DNA of 64,000 bases from Saccharomyces paradoxus (GCF_002079055.1 NC_047491.1:310001-374000), one strand, 5' to 3'; shown: positions 39,181 to 49,154, counted from the first letter of the stretch. Notes: a model not told the origin generated them from the sequence alone. Numbers and translations are program-made.

Positions 39181-40565
39181 TAGATAAAGCACAGACTTCT
39201 TTAAAATTTTCTTCTTTTGTTCTTGTTTTTTCACAAATTGTGAAAGTTCCATTAACTTTAGGATTTTGTTTGATCGAAAATAGACTAATCTTCACATCCT
39301 TCGTTACTTTTGAATATATTGTTTTGCTGTATATCGAATAAATAAAACTTGACTAAACTTTTTTCGTTATTTAAACGGCAGATTTCTGTGTCCTAGTTTT
39401 AGAGGTGTATTCCAACTCTTTTTTTCGTTAGCACGGTGGCATTAGTTATATTACAGAGTATTTAACTTACGGCTTTCTGTAGTCCGACCACATACGATAT
39501 TATAATCATTTTAAACCTTTTCCATCGTGGGAAGTAGTAACTGGATATTGTTCAACACGTATACTTTCATTCATTTCACGTCACGATACCGCGATTGGCC
39601 GCTAATAAGACGATAAATAATTTTCTGACCTTGATGTTTTGTCTTTGAAATATTTATATTTTGTTAAGCAAATTTGGCATCAATACGGCGGTCCCGCTCC
39701 TCAGCCCAAAAGAACAAAGAAGAAAGATAATGATAACAAACTGTATGCTATTAACAGCACCTATAAAATGATCCTTTACAGTATGATGGTAAAAACATGC
39801 CCTCAAACATCTGTAGAATGGAAACAGCATTCAACAAGAGAACAATAATTTTTTATATAATTATGAATTTATAATCTCAATGATGAATAAAATACAATAT
39901 ATTAATAAATGTTTAAAGGTGCCAATATTCGTCTTCTCGCTAAATTGCGAATGTTACTAAATAGTTACACACAGGGTGGAAAATCACATTTGTTCTGTAA
40001 TTGTTTCGTTAACATTACATCTAGCGTGAACAGCCAAACAAAACTTTCATCATTTTCATAGCCTAATTTTTAAGTCAGATTATTCCGTAAATGATTGCAC
40101 ATTAAAAGCAAGAAAGGCCAGCGACATTCAAAAAAAAGCTTAATTGCTATATACTTTTTCTTGCAGTAATCACCAGGCGAAGTTTGACAAAATACTCCTC
40201 GTAAAAGAGCTAAGAAAAATTCTGGGCAATGAATGAACCAGGTTTTAAAAGCAATAACCTAAGCATCTTAATAAAGTTCCTTTGCCACAGGAACTTATGA
40301 TCGGCATAGAGTGCTTAGCGCCACCTTTTTTCTTCATGAATATAATTCAAGTGTTTGATATGGAGCTATTGTATGACGTTCACGAGACGACAAATACACA
40401 TCCGTTGATCAGATAGGCAACAGCACCTGCTTCAGCCTTCTGTAGGATAACTTCAGAGGGAACGATTAACCACTTTTCGAGATGAAATGCCAATTCATCC
40501 TGAGACCAGAATAATTTGCACTTTTAGCCGGTTTTACATAATTAAACTTTAACTATAGAGTGAAC
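39181..40565. other. Gene-poor interval between SHC1 and the delta LTRs
   Basis: AT-rich with no credible gene. It holds the extended ARS consensus at 39649. A 69-codon plus-strand frame at 39639-39848 begins with TTG and overlaps that origin motif. A 47-codon open stretch on the minus strand at 40383-40523 looks protein-like (contains HLEKWLIVPSEVILQKAEAG) but lacks an ATG at its start. I treat neither as a gene. Confidence 0.5.
39649..39665 (+). other. Replication origin candidate: perfect 17-bp extended ARS consensus
   Basis: All 17 positions fit WWWWTTTAYRTTTWGTT, with the 11-bp core ATTTATATTTT at 39652-39662. The surroundings are AT-rich and free of genes, as expected of an ORC site. 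By position relative to the tRNA this matches where I recall ARS516 on S. cerevisiae chromosome V. The motif is read directly; origin activity is inferred. Confidence 0.65.
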
Positions 40566-40614
40566 TGAGGTGTGGTGAATATTGAGATAATTTTTGGGAT
40601 TCCATTGTCGATAA
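40566..40614 (-). mobile_element. Fragment of an old delta-type LTR end (Ty1/Ty2 family)
   Basis: 49 bp that align with the 3' end of a delta LTR in reverse orientation, including GGGATTCCATTGT. They stop where the next LTR begins. The same block recurs 49 bp to the right in the longer LTR. It is best read as an older delta cut by a later insertion. It is a remnant only. Confidence 0.7.
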
Positions 40615-40931
40615 TGAGAATTGGGTGAATAATTAGATAATTGTTGGGATTCCATTGTTACTAAAGGCTATAATATTATGTATATAGAATATACTAGAAG
40701 TTCTCCTCGAGGATATAAGAATCCACAAAAAGGCGTCGATAATTCTACAAAATAATAATAATATTTCTTCTTTCGTTTTATATGTTGTCATTCATTATCC
40801 TGTTACATTATCAATCCTTGCATTTCAGCTTCCATTAGATTTGGTGACTGTTTCTCAATCTTTATCTCATCTTTTTACACCGCATGTGATATTATACTAC
40901 TAAATAGATGATATTAGAATTTCATCCAACA
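40615..40931 (-). mobile_element. Solo delta-type LTR (Ty1/Ty2 family), diverged
   Basis: About 317 bp running from TGAGAATT to TCCAACA, the reverse complement of a delta LTR (usual length about 335 bp). Recognisable blocks include TTGGGATTCCATTGTT, AGAAGTTCTCCTCGAGGAT and the CAATCCTTGCATTTCAGCTT segment. It lies 77 bp upstream of the tRNA-Glu gene, the classic Ty1 target window. No internal coding region is present, so this is a solo LTR left by recombination. Divergence from the standard delta and lack of a clear target duplication suggest considerable age. Confidence 0.88.
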
Positions 40932-41008
40932 AGAAGCGCAAACAGTTGACTTGCGCTTTTTGTTGTAATGAGGAAGCCTTCTTTCATCAATTTTCTAACC
41001 AATTAGTT

Positions 41009-41080
41009 TCCGATATAGTGTAACGGCTATCACATCACGCTTTCACCGTGGAGACCGGGGTTCGACTCCCCGTATCGGAG
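41009..41080 (+). tRNA. tE(UUC): tRNA-Glu (anticodon UUC)
   Basis: 72 nt with a perfect acceptor stem (TCCGATA with TATCGGA), discriminator G, and A and B box promoters (the B box GGTTCGACTCC). The anticodon loop CTTTCAC places TTC at 41042-41044. No intron. A T-run (TTTCTTTTT) follows for Pol III termination. Its distance of about 530 bp to UBP9 equals that of a tRNA-Glu gene in S. cerevisiae. Confidence 0.98.
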
Positions 41081-41541
41081 TTTCTTTTTAAGTACTGGCC
41101 TAGTGATATCGCAGGGTGTCAGGAGCTATTATCACAACAAACCAACGCGGTTCGTACCTCAATTGTCCCTAAGTGAAAGAAAAAGCACTTAGGCCACTGT
41201 ACGCTATATATACTTTACGTGCGGTTTTTACCCCGGAATTCGCGTTTCTTAATGTCAATGCGCGATTTCTATTATAGTTTAAAAACGTTGCACTCTGCTC
41301 TTTTCCAAACGATATGACGCCCCCCACAAAAAACTGTTTCTCTTGCATTCAATAAGATCGATCGAAGCTGTGTTTGGAACTTCCGATTTTATTAAACTTC
41401 TAGGGGCGAGCTCAACCTTTCGCTTGAACAAGCTTGCATGTGTCGTAAACTTTAGCTCGATCCTTGAAAAGTATTCGCACTATCAATAATAAACAGAAAA
41501 TAAGAACAGTTACCAAGGCCAGCGAGTCTTCCATATGAAAA
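41081..41541. other. Intergenic tRNA-Glu / UBP9
   Basis: 461 bp including the tRNA terminator T-run and the UBP9 promoter. I see a short CACTTAGG/CCTAAGTG inverted pair near 41170-41194 but no gene. A minus-strand 110-codon frame overlapping the UBP9 start is judged spurious. Confidence 0.4.
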
Positions 41542-43809
41542 ATGATAAAAAGATGGTTATCTGTGAATAAAAAAAAGTCACACTCAGAGAAAAGTACGCA
41601 AAGCAATGGTGAAATCAGTCGGGTAGCGATTAGCTTGAAGAAGACGAGAGGTTCTAGAGATCCATCCATAGCAAAATCATCGAGTACTAAGAGTAGTACA
41701 TCAAGCCTACCTTCTAATCCTGCGAGCCATGAAAGGAAAAGCAAATTGAGCAGTCAATCGGATAACCTCACGGGGAATAAACATTACCATGACTATTATC
41801 GGAATACGGAAAATAGTGCAGATGAAAGAGAATACAATTCTTCTACCACATATGAAGATCGAGCGTTGGATACAGAGTCCTCTATCCTTTTCACTACTAT
41901 GACAGATTTAATGCCATATGGGGACGGTTCCAATAAGGTGTTCGGATATGAAAATTTTGGGAATACTTGCTATTGCAACTCTGTTCTGCAATGCCTTTAT
42001 AATATCTCCGAATTCAGATGTAATGTGCTGCGATATCCTGAAAGAATAGCTGCAGAAAACAGAACACGCAAAAGTGACTTGAAGGGCTCAAAAGTTAGGC
42101 TATTTACCAATGAAAGTTTCGAAACGGCCGCTAATGGCGGAAATTCTAATACGGGGTACCAAAGCAATGATAATGAAGATGCACACAACCACCACCACCT
42201 TCAGCAAAGCGATCAAGATAACTCTTCTTCTTCTACTCAGGAAAAACAGAATAATTTTGAAAGAAAAAGGAACTCGTTTATGGGTTTTGGAAAGGCCAAA
42301 TCAAACTATAAAGACTCTACAAAGAAAGATGATAACAATGAGATAGAACAGCCCCAGCCTATTCACACAGTTGTCATGGCCTCAGATACACTAACAGAAA
42401 AGCTTCACGAAGGCTGTAAAAAAATTATTGTTGGAAGGTCGCTCTCAAAGCAGAGCGATTTCTTATCAAAAGCTTCAACTACAGATTGCCCAGCAAACTC
42501 GCATTGTCAATGTGATTTACAAAGCGGTAGAAATGCTTCGGCGGGTGATGATAACCTCGTTAACCCTGAAAGCTGTAATGATACTGTCAACGGCTCTAAT
42601 TATAGTAAAGGGAATACGTTTCCAACAAGTGAACAAAGAAAAAAAGCGGCTTTGGTTAGAGGCCCTGTTCTTAACGTAGATCATTTACTTTATCCAACTG
42701 AGGAAGCCACCCTTTACAATGGGCTAAAAGACATATTCGAGTCTATTACTGAGAATTTGTCACTAACAGGTATTGTTTCGCCTACAGAGTTTGTCAAGAT
42801 TTTAAAAAAAGAAAATGTTTTGTTCAACACCATGATGCAACAAGATGCCCACGAATTTTTAAACTTTTTATTGAACGATTTCAGTGAGTATATTCAACGG
42901 AATAATCCAAATGTGAAATTCGGGCCACAAAAAGATAGGAATAACGTCAGCGACAACTTTATAACGGATTTGTTCAAAGGTACTTTAACGAATAGAATCA
43001 AATGTTTAACTTGTGACAATATCACCTCGAGAGATGAACCCTTTTTAGATTTCCCAATAGAGGTACAAGGTGATGAAGAGACTGATATTCAGAAGATGTT
43101 GAAAAGCTATCATCAACGAGAGATGTTGAACGGGGTTAACAAATTTTATTGCAACAAATGTTATGGTTTACAAGAGGCAGAACGTATCGTTGGCTTGAAG
43201 CAACTGCCCCATATTCTTTCACTGCATTTGAAAAGATTCAAGTATTCTGAAGAGCAGAAGTCAAACATCAAACTTTTCAATAAAATACTTTATCCATTGA
43301 CCTTAGATGTTTCTTCCACTTTTGATACATCAGTATCCAAAAAATACGAACTGAGCGGCGTCGTTATCCATATGGGAAGCGGCCCACAGCATGGTCATTA
43401 CGTATGCATTTGCAAGAACGAAAAGTTTGGGTGGCTTCTGTATGACGATGAGACGGTGGAATCCATAAGAGAAGAAACCGTATTACAATTTACCGGTCAT
43501 CCAAGTGACCAAACAACAGCCTATGTTTTGTTCTATAAAGAAACACAGGTTAATGAGGTCCACAATCAAAATGAGGACATAAACACTACTAATCAAGATC
43601 AAACACAAACTGACAATAATATTGAACAATTAATAAAATGCGACGATTGGTTAAGGAATCGTACACTGAAGGCAGCTGCAAATATTGAACGTAAAAAAGC
43701 CTTGAGAAATATACCCGAGATTAAGACTGCAGAAATCAAGACGCCTGTAAATGATAAAAAACACAATAAGCAAAAAAGAAAGTCGAGAATATTAAGTTTT
43801 ATCAAATAA
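41542..43809 (+). CDS. UBP9: UBP9, ubiquitin-specific protease
   Basis: 755 residues (S. cerevisiae about 754), paralogue of UBP13. It is a USP-family deubiquitinase that in yeast acts with Duf1 and has been linked to mitochondrial gene expression. The Cys box is FGNTCYCNSVLQCLY with catalytic C143. A long Asn/Ser/His-rich insertion (about 180-360) interrupts the domain. The QQDAHEFLNFLL motif, the CxxC zinc pairs (CLTCD, CNKCYG) and the His box GHYVCICKN follow. A basic tail (KHNKQKRKSR) ends it. Confidence 0.95.
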   Translation: MIKRWLSVNKKKSHSEKSTQSNGEISRVAISLKKTRGSRDPSIAKSSSTKSSTSSLPSNPASHERKSKLSSQSDNLTGNKHYHDYYRNTENSADEREYNSSTTYEDRALDTESSILFTTMTDLMPYGDGSNKVFGYENFGNTCYCNSVLQCLYNISEFRCNVLRYPERIAAENRTRKSDLKGSKVRLFTNESFETAANGGNSNTGYQSNDNEDAHNHHHLQQSDQDNSSSSTQEKQNNFERKRNSFMGFGKAKSNYKDSTKKDDNNEIEQPQPIHTVVMASDTLTEKLHEGCKKIIVGRSLSKQSDFLSKASTTDCPANSHCQCDLQSGRNASAGDDNLVNPESCNDTVNGSNYSKGNTFPTSEQRKKAALVRGPVLNVDHLLYPTEEATLYNGLKDIFESITENLSLTGIVSPTEFVKILKKENVLFNTMMQQDAHEFLNFLLNDFSEYIQRNNPNVKFGPQKDRNNVSDNFITDLFKGTLTNRIKCLTCDNITSRDEPFLDFPIEVQGDEETDIQKMLKSYHQREMLNGVNKFYCNKCYGLQEAERIVGLKQLPHILSLHLKRFKYSEEQKSNIKLFNKILYPLTLDVSSTFDTSVSKKYELSGVVIHMGSGPQHGHYVCICKNEKFGWLLYDDETVESIREETVLQFTGHPSDQTTAYVLFYKETQVNEVHNQNEDINTTNQDQTQTDNNIEQLIKCDDWLRNRTLKAAANIERKKALRNIPEIKTAEIKTPVNDKKHNKQKRKSRILSFIK

Positions 43810-44136
43810 GTTGGAACGGGTTCAATACATCATGTAAATTGAGGACCAGTCTGTTCTAAAAGTCACAATATTAGTTACTTTTTTTTTTATGATTTCCACA
43901 TTTCCTTCTACTGTATCGGACCTTTCGAATTTCCTTATACTTCATTTCAACTACTAGAGCAAATAATTTTCACCTATTTTCCAAAAGCAAAGGCGGCAAA
44001 TCAGGAAAAATAAAGCTTTAATTATAATCTCATAGACACCAGGCGAAGCATAAGCGCTTATGCCAAATAGATATATGCATTCTTTCAAAAAATCTGTTAG
44101 TACACCTATATAAGTATATCCGTTTATGCCTCTCTT
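43810..44136. terminator. Convergent 3' region UBP9 / PRS2
   Basis: 327 bp between two stops, AT-rich, with a long T-run at 43880-43889 and TATATAAGTATAT near 44106-44119. No gene. Confidence 0.45.
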
Positions 44137-45093
44137 CTAAACAGGCGCATGTGTAAATAAATATGAGACTGATTCTCCGTTATGCAATCTTCTAATAGCT
44201 TCTGCAATCGTAGGGCTGATATCTACCTGATGGACGATGTCCAAATCCAAATCAACAGGTACTGTGTTGGTGCAGACAATTCTTGACAACCTACTCTTTA
44301 TTAACTTCTCCCTGGCTGAGCCGGAAAATATACCATGTGTGACAATAGCAATAACCTCTTTGGCACCGTGATCCATTAACGTATCACAAGCTTTCACTAA
44401 AGTACCGCAGGTGTCTGCCATATCGTCAATTAACAAGCACGACTTGCCGCCAACATCCCCGACAAGCAGCATTCGTGAAACTTCGTTGGCTTTTTGCCTC
44501 TCCTTATGAATCAAAGCAAAATTCATATCCAGTTTATCTGCTAAGGAGGCAACTCTTTTCGCACCACCAGCATCAGGGGATACTAGTATTGCATTATTGA
44601 AATCTGTTCTGGTCCTTATATAATTTAGCACACTTGGCTCACCATATAAATTATCAACCGGGATATGGAAAAACCCTTGAATTTGTGAAGCATGGAGATC
44701 CATAGTAATGACATGATCGCAACCCGCAGTTTCTAAAAGATTGGCAATCAGCTTCGCGGTAATAGGCGCCCGGGATTTATCCTTTTTATCTTGTCTAGCA
44801 TAAGGGAAGTTTGGTATGACTGCTGTAATTCTTCTGACTGACGCCGTCTTACAAGCGTGAATTAGGATGAGTAACTCCATCAGAAAATCGTTAATTTCGT
44901 GTTCTCCATACCCGGTTTGAATGATATATACGTCTTCATCACGAATGCTTTCCCCTATTGTAACAGAAGTCTCTTTATTTGAATACTGATATACTCCCAC
45001 TTTAGATAACGGTATACCTAGCCTTTGAGAAATAAGCTCAGCCAACCCAGGATGTGAGTTACCAGCTAACAACTTAATACTATTTGTGGACAT
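44137..45093 (-). CDS. PRS2: PRS2, ribose-phosphate pyrophosphokinase
   Basis: 318 residues. It makes PRPP from ribose-5-phosphate and ATP for purine, pyrimidine, His and Trp synthesis; in yeast it works in heteromers with other Prs subunits. Two phosphoribosyltransferase-type halves are visible, with the divalent-cation loop [11 protein letters not shown], the segment [10 protein letters not shown] and the PRPP-binding motif [13 protein letters not shown]. No large insertion is present, unlike Prs1 and Prs5. It diverges from UBC6. Confidence 0.97.
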   Translation of the reverse strand: MSTNSIKLLAGNSHPGLAELISQRLGIPLSKVGVYQYSNKETSVTIGESIRDEDVYIIQTGYGEHEINDFLMELLILIHACKTASVRRITAVIPNFPYARQDKKDKSRAPITAKLIANLLETAGCDHVITMDLHASQIQGFFHIPVDNLYGEPSVLNYIRTRTDFNNAILVSPDAGGAKRVASLADKLDMNFALIHKERQKANEVSRMLLVGDVGGKSCLLIDDMADTCGTLVKACDTLMDHGAKEVIAIVTHGIFSGSAREKLIKSRLSRIVCTNTVPVDLDLDIVHQVDISPTIAEAIRRLHNGESVSYLFTHAPV

Positions 45094-45604
45094 GTTTAGC
45101 GGAACTTACGGCAAGACAGTCCTTGACGGATCGGAAATCGTACTCTCTTTAAGCGGCCCTTCAATACCTCCTCATATCGTCTATTGTTCCAAAATTTTTT
45201 CATTGTTGAAAAATAATCACGTGCCTTGATAATTTTGCTGCGCGATTTGATAGGAAGATAGATATACGGGCACACTTGTATCTGTTCAATAGCAAACAAC
45301 TTTAGAATGAGCTAAAACAACCTTTTTACTGTCTACTTCCACTCGACACCTGAGGGGGTACTCTTCTACAGCATTATTGCACTTTACGATTGGTATAGGT
45401 AGCCTCCCCAATAAAATAAGGAAATTTTGGTAATTTGTGTTCAGAAAAAGCCGAAATTGATTGCAGAGAACAGAAAGGAACTTTCTCATTATTACATTTT
45501 AGAAGCCGTGATTGAAAATACTACCATCGCATATCGCAGAAGAGACGTTAAGCATTAACTTAAAACATATTTGCAAACTACAAACTAAATACGTACAATA
45601 AGAA
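45094..45604. other. Divergent region PRS2 / UBC6
   Basis: 511 bp. A TCACGTGC E-box-like element lies at 45218-45225. The region also holds two non-credible minus-strand frames of 67 codons. I see no RNA gene. Confidence 0.4.
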
Positions 45605-46357
45605 ATGGCTACGAAGCAAGCTCATAAGAGATTAACAAAAGAGTACAAGTTGATGGTGGAAAATCCTCCTCCATATATTCTTGCCCGTCCTAATGAAGAC
45701 AACATTTTAGAGTGGCACTACGTCATCACAGGCCCTGCCGATACTCCTTATAAGGGAGGTCAATATCATGGTACTTTAACTTTCCCATCTGATTATCCGT
45801 ACAAGCCACCAGCTATCAGAATGATAACACCGAATGGACGTTTCAAGCCCAACACACGATTATGCCTCTCCATGAGTGATTATCACCCTGACACCTGGAA
45901 TCCTGGCTGGTCTGTATCTACCATTTTAAATGGGTTACTGAGCTTCATGACTAGTGATGAAGCTACGACAGGATCGATTACCACGTCAGACCATCAAAAG
46001 AAGACATTGGCAAGGAATTCCTTAAGTTATAACACTTTTCAAAATGTTAGATTCAAATTGATTTTTCCTGAAATTGTAGAAGAAAATGTAGAAACATTAG
46101 AAAAGAGAAAATTGGTTGAAGGGGATGCTGCAAATACGGGCGATGAAACAGAAGACGCTTTTACAAAGGCTGCCAAGGAAAAAGTCATTTCTTTGGAGGA
46201 AATTCTGGATCCTGAAGACAGAATACGCGCTGAACAAGCGTTGAGACAATCAGAAATTAATTCCAAGAAAAATGGCAAAGAACCCAATGGTAGCTCTTCC
46301 ATGGTTTATATTGGTATCGCTATTTTTTTGTTTTTGGTTGGCCTTTTTATGAAATGA
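45605..46357 (+). CDS. UBC6: UBC6, ER-anchored ubiquitin-conjugating enzyme
   Basis: 250 residues. It is an E2 that works with Doa10 in ER-associated degradation. The UBC domain spans residues 1-150, with active-site C87 in NTRLCLSMSDYHPDTWNPGW. The middle is acidic and low-complexity (about 165-230). A single C-terminal membrane anchor (MVYIGIAIFLFLVGLFMK) makes it tail-anchored, and such proteins can be GET clients; GET2 is elsewhere in this window. Several substitutions relative to S. cerevisiae lie in the linker. Confidence 0.97.
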   Translation: MATKQAHKRLTKEYKLMVENPPPYILARPNEDNILEWHYVITGPADTPYKGGQYHGTLTFPSDYPYKPPAIRMITPNGRFKPNTRLCLSMSDYHPDTWNPGWSVSTILNGLLSFMTSDEATTGSITTSDHQKKTLARNSLSYNTFQNVRFKLIFPEIVEENVETLEKRKLVEGDAANTGDETEDAFTKAAKEKVISLEEILDPEDRIRAEQALRQSEINSKKNGKEPNGSSSMVYIGIAIFLFLVGLFMK

Positions 46358-46546
46358 AATAATTAAATGAACTAAACCTGAGATAAATTCTAACAACACA
46401 GAGTAAAAATCAATAGTATTATATAGACAAAACGGATCTTTTTATTATGAACATTGTAAATTATATATTTAAGTGTGTATTGACCAAAAGGCCTCAATAA
46501 AACACGTAAGTGAGATAAAAATTTGAGAAACAGAAAGCACGCTCTC

Positions 46547-47839
46547 CTAAAAACCTTCAACTTTCATTATAAGCTTGCCTTGAGCACGTTGTGTAGCCAT
46601 ATAAGAAAATGCCTCCTTAAGATTTTCCCAGGAATAAACCTTATCAACAATACAATCCACAACCCCCTCATTTAGTAGTTTGCCGCATTCGTGTATCCAA
46701 TCATTGTTCTTGGAAATAATCTTGATATTCGGATCAAAGTAAAAATGAGAATAATCATATGACCATAGCATTGAGCCAAACATCTTTCTTGCATTGGCGC
46801 TAGGGTTATCCCAAGAATCAAAGACGTCTTTCTTGTAATTTCCAACATAATCACCGACCGTAGTAATATAAGCGCCCTTAGCGTGAATCAAATAACTAGA
46901 GTGACTCAAGATATCATAACCACCGATGAAGTCCAATACAGCGTTGAATTTACCCTGTGTATAATCTTCAGCTTCTTTGAGAATATCAAAATCATCATAA
47001 TCCACAACTTTACCTGTCTCTAACATATGTCTAAGTGGTTTACTAGATTTTCCTCTACATGATAGATAATTTATGAAAATCATTTCATCTTTCAAATCGG
47101 GGAAATGTTCTGATAGGACCGTTGAACCATTACCTGACGTCACAACTACTAGCTTTTTAGAAACTTTATAGTAACGCTTCAATAACTGGATAACAAACAT
47201 CCCTACTGAGCTTGTGCCGCCGTTTATTAAAACATTAGATTCTGTATCTAATTGACCCTTCTCCTTTAGCTGAGCTAACAGATTAAACGCTGTTCCTAAG
47301 CAAAATAAGGAACCGGCCGCCTTTTCCGGTGATAAAGTATGTTTGGGTCGCATCAAAATAGGTTCGACACGAGGATCAATCAGTAATGAACTTTGCAGGG
47401 CACCGATGGCCAACCTAGGATGGTAATAAATGCCGTACACATTGTCACCTACCTTCCATTTATTTGTCAAATTATCACCGACATGTGTTATCACTCCGCT
47501 GTATTCTCTTCCAATACCGGCTTCACCATAAATAGGCTTGCCGTAACCATTCTTAATCTTCATATCAACAGGATTCAAACCCGCATAATTCACTTGAACT
47601 ACCAGTTTGTTTTTACTTATGGGCAATTTAATTTTGTTTTCATACGAAAAAGTTATGGGACCGTGTTTAGAATGGAAGACCAGTGCTTTAACAGGAATAT
47701 GCCTTACATGCCTTAGCGGTCTAGCGACTCTAGACAGTGTCGGCTCATCCATAGGGATTGGCTTCGGCGCTGGGACTTCATGGTCCACTGTCAAGGCTTC
47801 TAGCTTAGGGTCTTTATTTTCTAAGATTTTTTCTGCCAT
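46547..47839 (-). CDS. AST2: AST2, MDR-family oxidoreductase-like protein
   Basis: 430 residues, paralogue of AST1, which helps route the plasma-membrane ATPase Pma1 into lipid rafts. The fold is medium-chain dehydrogenase/quinone-oxidoreductase: the GroES-like half (about 50-180, VNYAGLNPVDMKIKNGYG) and the Rossmann half with VLINGGTSSVGMFVIQLLK near 205-225. Structural zinc cysteines are absent, as in quinone reductases. An N-terminal extension of 45 residues is specific to the Ast branch. Whether it is enzymatically active is unknown. Confidence 0.95.
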   Translation of the reverse strand: MAEKILENKDPKLEALTVDHEVPAPKPIPMDEPTLSRVARPLRHVRHIPVKALVFHSKHGPITFSYENKIKLPISKNKLVVQVNYAGLNPVDMKIKNGYGKPIYGEAGIGREYSGVITHVGDNLTNKWKVGDNVYGIYYHPRLAIGALQSSLLIDPRVEPILMRPKHTLSPEKAAGSLFCLGTAFNLLAQLKEKGQLDTESNVLINGGTSSVGMFVIQLLKRYYKVSKKLVVVTSGNGSTVLSEHFPDLKDEMIFINYLSCRGKSSKPLRHMLETGKVVDYDDFDILKEAEDYTQGKFNAVLDFIGGYDILSHSSYLIHAKGAYITTVGDYVGNYKKDVFDSWDNPSANARKMFGSMLWSYDYSHFYFDPNIKIISKNNDWIHECGKLLNEGVVDCIVDKVYSWENLKEAFSYMATQRAQGKLIMKVEGF

Positions 47840-49154
47840 CTTTCTGTGCTATTTTGAATTATGCTGTTTATTACGTCTTTACTTCTTGCGTAATGCACCT
47901 TTCAATTCAGGTAACTTTATCATGAGGCATAACCATGTATCCCCTTTCCATACTCCTCTCTGTTTATAACAAGGGCGATGCCTGAAAATCGTAATATAAA
48001 TCAAATAATAACGATAAAGGGTTCATGACAGGCAAGACCAAAAAAGTGGATGCAAAACAAAGCTGAAATTAAGTTTGGCCTTCCACTGCTAGAAGAAACT
48101 GAAGCGTAATGCACAGAAAAATGCAAGTAGATAAATCATACATATTCATCTCGTTGTAAACAAATCCCATTGGAGCAGTAATTCTTAGACATGTAGCGCC
48201 TCGGAAAACAAAATAAGAATAAGAAAGATAAGCTCGAATAAGTCCGCTAGTGTACGTAGTCTATGTTCTATTTGCAGTTTTACGTGGAGTCCGCCATTAT
48301 TTTTGGTTAAGGCCTTTTGAACAACAATAACCAAAGTCACATATCACCGTCATTAGGTGGAAAGTCTTCCCTGAAAAACATCATAACATCCAAGCATTTA
48401 AGACCCATACAACCTTCATATATTTCTTGCCGAGTACTAATAGTTCTCGGCGCGCAATAGGTCGATTATCCGGCGGAGCGCCAATTGAGCCTGATACAAT
48501 TTTCCCAGCCCGGAGGGGGCAGAGAGGGAGGAAATGCCTTGCACAGGGGAGAGCAGTTAGCCTAACTTCGTTACGAACGGGTGTTGCTCCAGGCCAGAAG
48601 GCGTCCTGCCTAGCGTAGGCCTGATGAGCCCGTCAGTATTCCCATGCCCATCGTATTGAACTTAGTAGTGAAACTTATCACTAAAGTAGTGTTAAAAGCT
48701 ATTATTTAAAAATTTGGATCGTGTACTTGGCAAACCTTGGAAGAACCTGAACACACCACGATAAAACGTATGTCCTGATACCCACCAAATGAGAAAATAG
48801 AAGGAGGAACCTAAAAGACCTGCCGGAGCCACAACTACTGGCAATATGCAGATGACGATCATAAAATTTCACATAAGCATTTTGGGCCATGAAACCACGC
48901 AATCTAACATTTGAGACTAATACTTGAGCATTAACGATGGCAAAGCCTGTCACTATTGTTGGAAAGATATTATAATGAAAGAGATACACAGAAAAATTTT
49001 TATGCTAGAATAATAATCATAGACTGAGTACGAGCAGTTGAAATAAGTCGTAACACTTAGCGAAATCGTCACTCTCTTTAGCCTTCTATCTCTATACATT
49101 CTTTCAAGAAAATAGCTTTACTAACAAGATAACAATTTTTAAAACAGTATAAAA
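47840..49154. other. Long AST2 / RPS8B divergent intergenic region
   Basis: 1.3 kb, unusually long here. It contains the GC-rich island at 48431-48650. AAGACCCATACAACC near 48400-48414 resembles a Rap1 site, but it is about 740 bp from RPS8B, far for a ribosomal-protein promoter. GATACCCACCAAA near 48778-48790 is a weaker candidate. A minus-strand ATG frame of 95 codons (48702-48989) with hydrophobic segments lies between the island and RPS8B. I cannot support it as a gene. Confidence 0.5.
48428..48650. repeat. GC-rich island with clustered inverted repeats, function unknown
   Basis: 220 bp (48431-48650) at 57% GC by hand count, in a region otherwise near 35-40%. Inverted repeats are GCCGAG/CTCGGC (48429-48451, loop 11), GGCGC/GCGCC (48449-48482), GTTAG/CTAAC (48556-48566), TTCGT/ACGAA (48567-48577), GCCTA/TAGGC (48608-48620, loop 3) and CTGA/TCAG (48621-48636, loop 8). 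The density suggests a structured RNA or a protein-bound element. A 63-codon ATG frame on the plus strand (48427-48618) and an open minus-strand frame probably only reflect high GC. It matches no yeast ncRNA I can recall (SCR1, RPR1, NME1). Confidence 0.5.

Noticed and set aside
39639-39848. 69-codon plus-strand frame after SHC1
   Set aside because: Begins with TTG and runs through the ARS consensus. The similar region in S. cerevisiae (YER097W) is regarded as dubious.
45096-45489. Two 67-codon minus-strand frames upstream of PRS2
   Set aside because: Short, unrelated to known proteins, and in the leader/promoter region of PRS2.
48621-48690. CTGATGAG in the GC island as a hammerhead ribozyme core
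   Set aside because: The required second strand (GAAA at the right distance with pairing stems) cannot be found convincingly.
48955-48970. TGTTGGAAA near RPS8B as an LTR start
   Set aside because: Only the first eight bases fit; no LTR blocks or end follow.
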